Made by a program: the position numbers and the translations under genes. A DNA stretch of 64,000 nt, from positions 310,001-374,000 of the forward strand of contig NZ_JAUEPH010000002.1 in assembly GCF_030403435.1 (NCBI RefSeq), written 5' to 3'. Within the stretch, counting starts at the first letter, position 1. Each line of letters starts with the position of its first letter. The notes under the pieces were generated by a model, which worked only from the letters and a program-made list of their open reading frames with translations, was not told the origin of the DNA and did not search any database. The stretch is from Algoriphagus sediminis. GTDB lineage: Bacteria; Bacteroidota; Bacteroidia; Cytophagales; Cyclobacteriaceae. Positions 9,401-15,241 of this stretch are shown one piece after another.

Positions 9401-10033
9401 CAATCTGCCAAAGCTGCACTTTCAGCTGCCCAAACGGGTGTTAACTATACTGCTTTGCAAGCTGCAAAATCAGCTCTTTCTGCGGCACAGACTGGTGTGG
9501 ACTATGGAGCCTTACAAACAGCAAAAGCAGCATTAAAAGCAGTACAGACCGGAACCGAGTATACTGCCTGGCAAGCAGCACAAAAAACTCTTTCCGGAGT
9601 TCAAGTGGCTGGTCAGCAGGCCATTGATGCGGCGAACTCGGCTATTACGAATATCGGTAGTACAGCAGCGTATGTTGCTCTGGAAGCTGCGAAAAAAGCC
9701 TTGGAAGCAGTACAAAATGGACCTTTGGCGATAGCAGTGAAAACAGCACAGGCAGCCTTAGCAGCTGCAAAGCTCGGCGCAGAAGGAGTCGAGGCGGTTT
9801 CGGCCTATCTCGCTGAGCAAGCGGAGAAGATGATTGACATTACTTCCTTCACATTTTCAGCCGGACTGAAAGCGGTGGAATCCGGAGACTTGTTCGATGC
9901 GGAAGTCAAAGGGACCATAACCGGAGCACCGTTTGACTGGAAAGTGGATCTAGATGTTAAAAACGTCACAGACTTCATTCATACCATTTATACCAAGCTG
10001 TTTGATGAATTAAAGTCCTTAGCGAAGGTGTAA
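6455..10033 (+). CDS. Orphan 1192-residue beta-rich protein with coiled coil and 19-residue repeats
   Basis: I do not recognise this protein. There is no signal peptide, membrane segment or lipobox. Residues 1 to about 790 alternate short hydrophobic and Ser/Thr-rich strands (e.g. LVLEFGLDVDIPNQNTPLHF), suggesting an extended beta-sheet structure. Residues about 795-935 are a long Ala/Gln/Lys-rich coiled coil (AQQQVDQAQKEYEAAFDAAN and similar). Residues 979-1054 are four tandem 19-residue units of the type YTALQAAKSALSAAQTGVD, with weaker copies after them. A final non-repetitive domain (about 1115-1192, FSAGLKAVESGDLFDAEVKG) resumes strand-like sequence. The gene stands alone between 490 bp of non-coding DNA and a perfect 11-bp-stem terminator. 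A cytoplasmic structural, lipid-binding or contact-delivered role is possible, but none is shown. Confidence 0.85.
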   Translation: MANLMNATSSNPLNNFKLTDLFDQFNCPDVGEFVFDGVVLSLDKGTITFSGNLKMDGPLKVFQNYLSLGDSVAVTATLKTVNKDLSTKLKPQSVIFMATDSSFKEIFSGVTLTQVNLQLSISQNASAWSITPEISGTFDVDGLTDSDQSTLQLQIFAESNALQLTATAASITSPFGIPNLILENIVIKGALASASSFSLNSKFTSGTNEFDFSGVINATGIGIKASATSFSLTDITNIFNEISPAGLALPDFDVQFKDTSISLATAACTIDGKSIEKGLVVSSTITAHSYTFQSNAQISSGGVVFDGELGDLKFGPVDLKKTNLDFQLYKKSLQKPAKFMIKGEAVIEGLTLDCGVYFEKDTTTTTVLYALIDASSFNFAQIIPAAKGTFVNELSFSKIGFVYASAACKTQNEGFDFDVQQGLQLMAILEEIPALSELTREKQIGLELSAHFGTPTDISIALPDTRLHLGKSVTTDPLKIQINITPEPALVLEFGLDVDIPNQNTPLHFAMSLTVDELEAKGAVQMDNYWKNPFGVNGLKIGPHVALQLDIIYEQFVSTGIPSGFGLAGGLEIAGTTVNMAVAISEDPMDEILSGELDNLKPADLINFASQIFGLNIPEVPDFFDLKKLEIYIAPAGGTIGTIVYQQGFSFAADMVIAGEEIAMYTSISDSGIKGSGKIEGMTLGPLKISGENGKDAQVDLELTTSNQEVLIDGCFSFLNSSEGLYLSISNHGLTFQFSLHFAEALEFDIHAASSGKISDPSSLDFELSGSMEQDIIEYLETTVEEQIKNTLDKGEEDITKAQQQVDQAQKEYEAAFDAANSKLTDAQNTADAELKKLQDALTATKSEWAGKISDAQNSVNTAKGAYDKAFSNAEGAVTAAQQKFDNGVAAAQDKLNQAQDTFNKGVQDAQSKLNAAQKAYDDSFGAAEKKVDSLLKKCHDLKKDHYHYGTTLAAYGVAYAALKAAKLVLEGIEKGGDYAAFQSAKAALSAAQTGVNYTALQAAKSALSAAQTGVDYGALQTAKAALKAVQTGTEYTAWQAAQKTLSGVQVAGQQAIDAANSAITNIGSTAAYVALEAAKKALEAVQNGPLAIAVKTAQAALAAAKLGAEGVEAVSAYLAEQAEKMIDITSFTFSAGLKAVESGDLFDAEVKGTITGAPFDWKVDLDVKNVTDFIHTIYTKLFDELKSLAKV
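9389..9616 (+). repeat. Four in-frame 57-bp tandem repeats inside the orphan gene
   Basis: Units start at 9389, 9446, 9503 and 9560, each 57 bp and encoding 19 residues beginning with Tyr (YAAFQSAKAAL..., YTALQAAKSAL..., YGALQTAKAAL..., YTAWQAAQKTL...). The first three are closest to each other; the fourth diverges at its end. Exact period and frame retention show duplication within the coding sequence. Confidence 0.9.
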
Positions 10034-10073
10034 TTGGGATCAAGGTAAATTGAAGCCTTGAATTAATTGACAA

Positions 10074-10101
10074 AAAATGACCGATGCAAATCGGTCATTT
10101 T
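10074..10101 (+). terminator. Bidirectional terminator between converging genes
   Basis: A perfect 11-bp stem (AAAATGACCGA / TCGGTCATTTT) with a six-base loop, A-rich before and T-rich after. It lies between the converging orphan gene and the 103-residue protein and can serve both. Confidence 0.88.
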
Positions 10102-10135
10102 GTTTATCTGGTTTCTCCAAAGTTGATCTCTGTGG

Positions 10136-10447
10136 TCAGTCCTTTTTCTGCTCAGGAATTTTTTTGATTAGATCTACATTTTGACTGTGTTTTGAACTGT
10201 GTGACATGATAAGAGTACCCTTTGCACCATCATTTGCTTCCAGGGCAAAAACCACAGCATCATCCTGTGGGTTTGACATGCCTTCAAAACGATAGGTATG
10301 GATGATTTTTAACTCCTCCGGAAGGTATTCCTTTTTAGAAGTAGTATTCACCATTTTATTTTCAACAGCCTTAAAGCCCGCTGAATACCCATGTTGGGTA
10401 AGGGCATTTGTAGCTTGAGAAAGCGTTTCATATCCATGTTCTAGCAT
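10136..10447 (-). CDS. Small conserved protein with YRFEGMSNPQDDAVVFAL motif
   Basis: A 103-residue soluble protein. The N-terminus (YETLSQATNALTQHGYSAGF) and the central YRFEGMSNPQDDAVVFAL segment match a small Bacteroidota family often named phosphoribosylpyrophosphate synthetase in databases. I regard that name as unsupported, because no PRPP-synthase motif is present and the protein is far too short. The tail is lysine-rich. It converges on the orphan gene across a shared terminator. Function unknown. Confidence 0.72.
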   Translation of the reverse strand: MLEHGYETLSQATNALTQHGYSAGFKAVENKMVNTTSKKEYLPEELKIIHTYRFEGMSNPQDDAVVFALEANDGAKGTLIMSHSSKHSQNVDLIKKIPEQKKD

Positions 10448-10599
10448 ATTCCTATTGATTTAATGTGCGTATCTATTTCTTCTGGCCTCTAGCCTTTTAC
10501 TTAAAATACGAATTATCCCAGCCAAGGTCAAACTAAGGGGGATTGCTAGAAAATGAACTTTTTACTGTTTATGGAACACGATTTAGTGGTATCGTATTT

Positions 10600-11124
10600 T
10601 TATACGTTAAACTCTTTAGGATATTCAACCATTCCATTTACTCCTTGCAGTCCGTTTTCAACTAATTCAATTACCATACAATTCTCTTTCGGAACTTCAA
10701 ATGGCAATCCTATTCCGTATTTATCCGCTTGTTCATATCCGAATCTTGGATAGTATTTCTCGTGACCTAAAAGAACGATTGATTCAAACCCTAATTCTTT
10801 TGCTTTATTGTGTGATTCAAGTATTAGTTTTCCACCAATTCCTTTTCCTTGAAATTCAGGCAGGACAGAGATAGGTGCCAATGCCAATGAATCGAATTCA
10901 TTGGACTTGTTCTTGATTTTGATTTTAGTTAATAGAATATGTCCAACTATTTTTCCATCAATTTCAGCTACGATTGATAGTTCAGGAATAAAAGCGTCCG
11001 ATTTTCTTAATCGTTGGACTAAAAACTGTTCGTCGTGATCTGCGAACTCAGCATCATTAAAGGCACTTTCAATTACGCTAAAGACTTCGTTATGGTCATT
11101 TTCAGTTTCTTGTCTTATTATCAT
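10600..11124 (-). CDS. GNAT family N-acetyltransferase (cassette gene)
   Basis: A 174-residue GNAT acetyltransferase counted from the ATG at 11124 (MIIRQETENDHNEVFSVIES); an upstream GTG at 11151 lies inside the attC-like repeat and is unlikely. Strand beta4 and the acetyl-CoA pyrophosphate loop are clear: ISVLPEFQGKGIGGKLI, containing QGKGIG. The following LGFESIVLLGHEKYYPRFGY is typical of YhbS-like members. The acceptor substrate is unknown; acetyltransferases are frequent cargo of integron cassettes. The gene lies last in the cassette array, and the expected closing repeat after its stop is only weakly recognisable (ATACCACTAAAT versus the expected ACACCACAAC). Confidence 0.88.
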   Translation of the reverse strand: MIIRQETENDHNEVFSVIESAFNDAEFADHDEQFLVQRLRKSDAFIPELSIVAEIDGKIVGHILLTKIKIKNKSNEFDSLALAPISVLPEFQGKGIGGKLILESHNKAKELGFESIVLLGHEKYYPRFGYEQADKYGIGLPFEVPKENCMVIELVENGLQGVNGMVEYPKEFNV

Positions 11125-11147
11125 TTCTAATGTTATCTTCCTACACA

Positions 11148-11309
11148 CCACAACGACCAGCTATGATGAGTGGGGATTAGAAAGCACTAACCTCTCGTCT
11201 CGCACATAGCCACACCTTGATTTAAATTTAAAACTTGTGGCGGACTTTCCAATCCCCACCAAAATTTCGTGACCGATGAAACCCCATTCATTCATAGCAT
11301 ATGTTGGCA
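11148..11309 (-). repeat. attC-like imperfect inverted repeat 4 (YD gene/GNAT junction)
   Basis: Outer arms: 11151-11180 pairs with 11280-11309. On the minus strand AACATATGCTATGAATGAAT then GGGG faces CCCCACTCATCATAGCTG then GTCGTT, with small bulges. A second inner copy of the arm end (GTGGGGATTGGAAAG, rc of 11244-11258) also matches 11170-11184. The right end contains AGTGCCAAC and overlaps the TAG stop of the YD gene. Confidence 0.6.
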
Positions 11310-12242
11310 CTAGTTTTTATAAAAAACGTATTCATAAATCTCTTTCGAATGTACAGTGCCATCTCGTTTCGTTATTACGGATTGAATAAGTCCATCTTCA
11401 TAAGATTTGATAGTTACGCTTTGTAGTTTCATGTCCTCATCATAGTGCTCTGATTTAATAGTTGAGTCATCCGAATAGAAGAACTTACTCTTTGATCTAA
11501 CCCCATCCATGCTCTCGTTCTCCGTTTCTATTATTCTTCCCAGTGCGTCATATTCATTCGTAGTTCGCACTATGTCAAAGTTGTCAAAGGCCGTACCCTT
11601 AAATTCATATTCGATCATGTTACCTGCATCATCATACTTGTAAATATTCCTGTTTCTTCGACCATCCTTTGGTCCCCAAATTCTTTCTGTTAGATTACCA
11701 TTCTGGTCGTATGAATACTCGGTTAAGTAGTCGTAACTAGTCCATGATTTGATTAATCTGTTTAGGTCATCATATTCCTTAAATGTCTCGCTTGAATTGT
11801 GTGGATAGCTCAGATCATTAGTAGTTGTCTGGATGATATTTCCTCGATCATCAAATTTGTAATCGAATTCTTCAATCCATTCGGCAGAATCTTTATTGTT
11901 ATGATATCTTAAGTGTCTAATCTGCAATCCGTCTTCATATTCATTGCAGTCGATAGTTTGTTGAGTTATAATCTCTGGTTCATGAGGTTTGAAATAATAG
12001 GACTCTGAGCAGATAGGTTCTCCTGATCTGTTATATGTATAAACTGTTTGTTGATCTTGATAGATTGTACCCTTTGGTCTAGTCCAAAAACTTGTAACAG
12101 TTATTTTGCTGATCTTATTGTCGGTTACCGTGCCATTGTTAAAGTACTGCGGGTGATAGAAGTACTGGAACTCATCTGTTTGCGCAAAACATACAATGAG
12201 AGTTGTGCAGTTTAGAAATAAGAATAGAAGGATTTTACGCAT
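11310..12242 (-). CDS. Secreted YD-repeat (RHS-like) protein, cassette gene
   Basis: A 310-residue protein with a clean signal peptide (KILLFLFLNCTTLIVCFAQ, cleavage after about residue 20). The rest is made of YD-type repeats: YKFDDRGNIIQTTT-like units, LTEYSYDQNGNLTERIWG, NIYKYDDAGNMIEYEF and TNEYDALGRIIETEN. RHS/YD repeats build beta-sheet shells, but at this length it cannot form a full RHS cocoon, and no toxin domain follows. The ATG at 12242 lies only 16 nt inside the presumed cassette end, and the TAG stop overlaps the next repeat, so the gene fills its cassette. The role at the cell surface is unknown. Confidence 0.8.
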   Translation of the reverse strand: MRKILLFLFLNCTTLIVCFAQTDEFQYFYHPQYFNNGTVTDNKISKITVTSFWTRPKGTIYQDQQTVYTYNRSGEPICSESYYFKPHEPEIITQQTIDCNEYEDGLQIRHLRYHNNKDSAEWIEEFDYKFDDRGNIIQTTTNDLSYPHNSSETFKEYDDLNRLIKSWTSYDYLTEYSYDQNGNLTERIWGPKDGRRNRNIYKYDDAGNMIEYEFKGTAFDNFDIVRTTNEYDALGRIIETENESMDGVRSKSKFFYSDDSTIKSEHYDEDMKLQSVTIKSYEDGLIQSVITKRDGTVHSKEIYEYVFYKN

Positions 12243-12252
12243 TGCTAATTAG

Positions 12253-12372
12253 TGCCAACGTCTAACTAAAATGAGTATGCGCCCCAGTTACTTGAAGCAC
12301 CGAAGTTTTTGTCTCGCATTTTCCTTTCAGATAGCTCAGTTCGCATATTCATTTTAGTGTCTGTTATCTGCC
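12253..12372 (-). repeat. attC-like imperfect inverted repeat 3 (AlbA_2/YD junction)
   Basis: Arms of about 24 bases: 12257-12281 and 12342-12365. They share AACTAAAATGAGTATGCG versus its inverted near-copy CGCATATTCATTTTAGTG, with a one-base bulge and two differences. The outer ends are TGCCAAC (12253-12259) and GTTATCTGCC (12363-12372). The right end abuts the TGA stop of the AlbA_2 gene. The plus-strand GTCTAAC at 12260-12266, just inside the left arm, fits RYYYAAC. Confidence 0.65.
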
Positions 12373-14193
12373 TCATTCTTTGAATTCTTGCAAGAATATT
12401 CTCCTTCCTTTTACTTCCAGCCTCTCATCAGAGTTAAGGGCTTTCTTAACCGATTCATTTTCGTCAAACTCCACGAACGCAAATCCCTTTGACTTACCGG
12501 TGTATCTATTTTTGGGAATTGAAATCTCGGCAATATTCCCAAATTTAGATAGAGCTTTTTCCAAATCTGATTCTGTTGCAAACCAGTCCAATCCTCTTAC
12601 AAATACTTTAGCGTAATCTGAATTGTCTTTCTCTCGTTTCTCTTGTTTAGATTGATCGCTGGAATTATCTGGTACACAAATTTTATAAATACCTATACTT
12701 TTTTTAGATACCGAATTAGATCTAGCAAGACTATAAGCTTTGTTAGCAGTTACCTCTCTTTTTAAAATTCCTAATTCAGCAAGACTTTCAACTAATTGAC
12801 GGTACTTTTCAGTGTCAACAATCCCTACATTTTCAAATATCTCTTTAGGGGATACTAGTCGGTCATTAACTCCGAGTTTAATTACCGTCTTCTGTTCTCT
12901 TGATAGATTAAATTCTTTGAAATTATCCAGCCAAAGTTTTTCTTCCTTGGAATAAATGAATTTATAGAAAAGTGTTACAATAAATGATTTGTTAGGTGAT
13001 GCAATTTGAGGCTCTATCAGTTCATTACTTTTCATAACCTCAAACATCCTTCTAATTCCTTCTCCTAGCTCTCTAATGTATCCGTACTCTCTTAAGACCC
13101 TAGCGACATACGCATTCCTGGTTTCATGTGCCCCTTTTAATTCTTTTAAATCTTCAATTGTCAATTTTGATAGAAGCTTTCCAGGACTCAATACTTCCAG
13201 CCGATCTGTGAATATTCTTATTTCTATTCCTCTACCTTCAAGACTATAGTCTCTATGAGTAATTGCATTTATCAATGCTTCTCGACATGCAGGTTCAGGG
13301 TAAATTACCTGTGTCTTGAATAGCCCATCTTCCGAATAGCGAGTTTCACTTAAAGCCGGTCTTAATGCCTCCCAACTGTCAGCCGCAAGTTGAAAGACGT
13401 TTCCTGAAACATCTGCTATTTCCGTTACATTATATTCGGGTGCTGACTTTTCTTCAAGTCCATTAACTTTTAATATCCTCACCCTTGATCTAGGATGCCA
13501 TTTATTAGGATTCTTTGCGAATAACAGCAAAGCGGCTTTTCTTAACCTAAGTCGATCACCATCAAATTCTGCCAGTTCCATATATTGCAGAAACTTTTCA
13601 GGCGAGATGTCCTTTATTTTTGTACATTCAAAAGCTACGGATGAAACTAGAGATAAATCTAAGTCAGTAACAGTAGCTAAATCCTCAAATTCTCTATCAT
13701 ATTGTCTTGATGAGGCTTCTTCTCTTACAAATCGAATATTATCTGCCGAAGTTGGAATACTGTCTTTATCCTCTCTTTTAAAGCATTCGCCTTTACTAGT
13801 TTGATGAATAAATTTTGAACCTTTATCAACAGAGAAGTAGATTACCTTTTTTCCTTGGTATTCAATGATGTTTCTCCTTTTGATTGGAAGCGGAGTTTCT
13901 TTTAGTATATAATTTGAAGAGGCCTGCAAAATCTGATTAAGTTGTTCATCAGAATGTGGCAATCCGGTGATTTGATTATCATCTTCAATTCCAATAAAAA
14001 GTTCACCTCCATCGGCATTTGCAAATGCAACGAGTTCCTTGGCTACATTATAGCATATGTCTTTAAAATCTCGAGGCTTTTTGTCGCTGGGAGCACCTTG
14101 ATAGCCACTTTTGAATTCTCGGTAATAACTTTCGCCAAGCTCAACTGCTATTTCTACTCTTTCTGTTAACCTAAGTAAATGATCAATGCTCAA
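12373..14193 (-). CDS. AlbA_2/RecG-C-like ATPase with C-terminal RRM, cassette gene
   Basis: A 606-residue multidomain protein. Residues about 15-135 are a Schlafen-type AlbA_2 domain (YYREFKSG, then VAFANADGGELFIGIEDD). Residues about 300-400 are the HATPase_c_4/RecG-like C-terminal region (REALINAITHRDYSLEGRGI, VLREYGYIRELGEGIRRMFE). A winged-helix-like stretch follows (about 425-500). Residues about 527-606 are a full RNA recognition motif: RNP2 VFVRGL and RNP1 KGFAFVEF. Such a protein would bind nucleic acid at both ends; AlbA_2 proteins include regulators and suspected defence factors. The start is a TTG: there is an in-frame stop five codons upstream and no ATG before the AlbA_2 domain. 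Function is not known. Confidence 0.85.
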   Translation of the reverse strand: MSIDHLLRLTERVEIAVELGESYYREFKSGYQGAPSDKKPRDFKDICYNVAKELVAFANADGGELFIGIEDDNQITGLPHSDEQLNQILQASSNYILKETPLPIKRRNIIEYQGKKVIYFSVDKGSKFIHQTSKGECFKREDKDSIPTSADNIRFVREEASSRQYDREFEDLATVTDLDLSLVSSVAFECTKIKDISPEKFLQYMELAEFDGDRLRLRKAALLLFAKNPNKWHPRSRVRILKVNGLEEKSAPEYNVTEIADVSGNVFQLAADSWEALRPALSETRYSEDGLFKTQVIYPEPACREALINAITHRDYSLEGRGIEIRIFTDRLEVLSPGKLLSKLTIEDLKELKGAHETRNAYVARVLREYGYIRELGEGIRRMFEVMKSNELIEPQIASPNKSFIVTLFYKFIYSKEEKLWLDNFKEFNLSREQKTVIKLGVNDRLVSPKEIFENVGIVDTEKYRQLVESLAELGILKREVTANKAYSLARSNSVSKKSIGIYKICVPDNSSDQSKQEKREKDNSDYAKVFVRGLDWFATESDLEKALSKFGNIAEISIPKNRYTGKSKGFAFVEFDENESVKKALNSDERLEVKGRRIFLQEFKE

Positions 14194-14268
14194 TTTTTTT
14201 GTATTTCAGTTCGGGATAAAGTTACGAAATATACAATTCGCTTAATAGCATTTGCGGTTCTGAGTTAT

Positions 14269-14399
14269 GGCAGATAACGGTTTGGGTATGAGCAGTGCTC
14301 ACACGAGTTGGGTTGTTTTATCGTTTAGTTTTCTACTTTCTTTTTCACTTTTCCTATCGGAGGATGAGCAGAGCATTGGTCATACCCGTTGTTGTAAAC
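14269..14399 (-). repeat. attC-like imperfect inverted repeat 2 (lipoprotein/AlbA_2 junction)
   Basis: Arms: 14276-14300 (AACGGTTTGGGTATGAGCAG then TGCTC) and 14369-14393, whose reverse complement is AACAACGGGTATGACCAATG then CTCTG. Outer ends are GGCAGATAAC (14269-14278) and GTTGTAAAC (14391-14399). About 68 non-coding bases separate the arms. Confidence 0.62.
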
Positions 14400-14478
14400 A
14401 GTACTGTCATTATTCAATAAACTTTGCAGCTAACTATTTATAATCACATTGAGTAAATCAGACTATTGAGTGTCTTTT

Positions 14479-15012
14479 CTATTCTAAATGAACAATTTCA
14501 TCAAATTCAAATAGGGCAGATAACATTCTGACAAGGTCTGGACTCTCTGCATAATCAGGATGCTTTAGAATAAAAATGTCATCAACAACGCCACTAACTA
14601 CAGCCTTACCATTAAACTGTTTAGTCAAACTAAAAGGTAGAGTTATTGTGTCATTATGCTTCTTCAATTGAAGATTGATATTTTCTTGAAATATATCATC
14701 TGTGTCTATCTCGAACTCAGAATCATTGTAAGGTTTTAACCCTACAGCAAATATTATTCTCCTTTCATCTTGACTCAATAACTTCAAGGAGTCACTAACC
14801 TTACGATAAAAATTAATATGACCTTGTATTATATTGGAATCTGCAGTATCACTATTCAAAACGATGTCAATAGCAGCTTCTGCCTCGTTATTTACTTCTT
14901 TCTCCTTAACTACATCCTGGTTGCCATTTTTACCTTCTGAACAACTTAACATCAGTATTGTAATTAGAAACAAGCCGATTTTTCTATGTTTGAATTTTCC
15001 AATTCGCATCAT
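14479..15012 (-). CDS. Small lipoprotein, cassette gene
   Basis: A 177-residue protein with an N-terminal basic stretch, hydrophobic core and lipobox (ITILMLSCSEGKNGN; lipidated Cys near residue 24). The mature part is acidic and soluble, with no domain I recognise. Two adjacent ATG codons (15012 and 15009) are possible starts. The start is 14 nt from the presumed cassette boundary and has no Shine-Dalgarno sequence. About 80 nt separate the stop from the closing repeat. Likely anchored in the outer or inner membrane; function unknown. Confidence 0.72.
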   Translation of the reverse strand: MMRIGKFKHRKIGLFLITILMLSCSEGKNGNQDVVKEKEVNNEAEAAIDIVLNSDTADSNIIQGHINFYRKVSDSLKLLSQDERRIIFAVGLKPYNDSEFEIDTDDIFQENINLQLKKHNDTITLPFSLTKQFNGKAVVSGVVDDIFILKHPDYAESPDLVRMLSALFEFDEIVHLE

Positions 15013-15018
15013 CGTATT

Positions 15019-15097
15019 GTTTACAACGTAGGCTATCAGCCACTCAGTGGCGTTTATATTTCATATAAATACTGAAAGTTCCCGTTAGCCCACGTAT
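15019..15097 (-). repeat. attC-like imperfect inverted repeat 1 (start of the array)
   Basis: Arms ACGTAGGCTA (15026-15035) and TAGCCCACGT (15086-15095), one mismatch. Between them are two further hairpins: GCCACT c AGTGGC (15039-15051) and TTTATAT ttc ATATAAA (15053-15069). The left end is GTTTACAAC (15019-15027), which returns inverted after the lipoprotein gene. No gene lies between this repeat and the prfB terminator, so it may be the remnant of a lost first cassette. Confidence 0.5.
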
Positions 15098-15215
15098 TTG
15101 GAAGGCTATTAGGAACTCCTATAAGTTCGGTTAAAAAATTAATTTGAGCAAAGCGTTCAGGCCTTCACCCATTTGTAAAGGTGATTCCTTCTCAGCTTGA
15201 ACTATCAGATAAAGA

Positions 15216-15240
15216 AAATGGCCGGAAAAACCGGCCATTA
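15216..15240 (-). terminator. Terminator of prfB
   Basis: On the minus strand, ATGGCCGG then TTTTT then CCGGCCAT is followed by TTTCTTT. The hairpin begins two bases after the prfB stop codon. Confidence 0.85.
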
Positions 15241-15241
15241 A

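Larger units (their letters stand above)
10600..15097 (-). mobile_element. Integrase-less gene-cassette array (CALIN-like)
   Basis: Four genes, all on the minus strand, are separated by non-coding imperfect inverted repeats of about 80-160 bp. For three of them the bases at the start of the presumed cassette are the reverse complement of those just after its gene: GTTGTAAAC/GTTTACAAC (lipoprotein), GTTATCTGCC/GGCAGATAAC (AlbA_2 protein) and GTTGGCACT/AGTGCCAAC (YD protein). All begin with GTT, like the G^TTRRRY integron cut site, although the following bases fit the consensus only partly. Leaders are very short (14-16 nt in two cases) and a stop codon abuts or overlaps the repeat. This is what cassettes with attC sites look like. 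No integron integrase or attI is present. The left end beyond the GNAT gene is degraded. Confidence 0.6.

Noticed and set aside
9389-9616. CRISPR-like repeats
   Set aside because: The units are contiguous, without spacers, and stay in frame inside a long coding sequence.
10553-10753. Plus-strand reading frame at the end of the GNAT gene
   Set aside because: It is antisense to the conserved C-terminus of the acetyltransferase and has biased, non-protein-like composition.
11310-12242. RHS polymorphic toxin
   Set aside because: YD repeats are present, but the protein is only 310 residues, lacks the RHS core boundary and has no C-terminal toxin domain or immunity gene beside it.
10600-15097. 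Insertion sequence or composite transposon with terminal inverted repeats
   Set aside because: No transposase frame exists in the region, and the inverted repeats differ from junction to junction; complementarity is between the two ends of each gene, as in cassettes.
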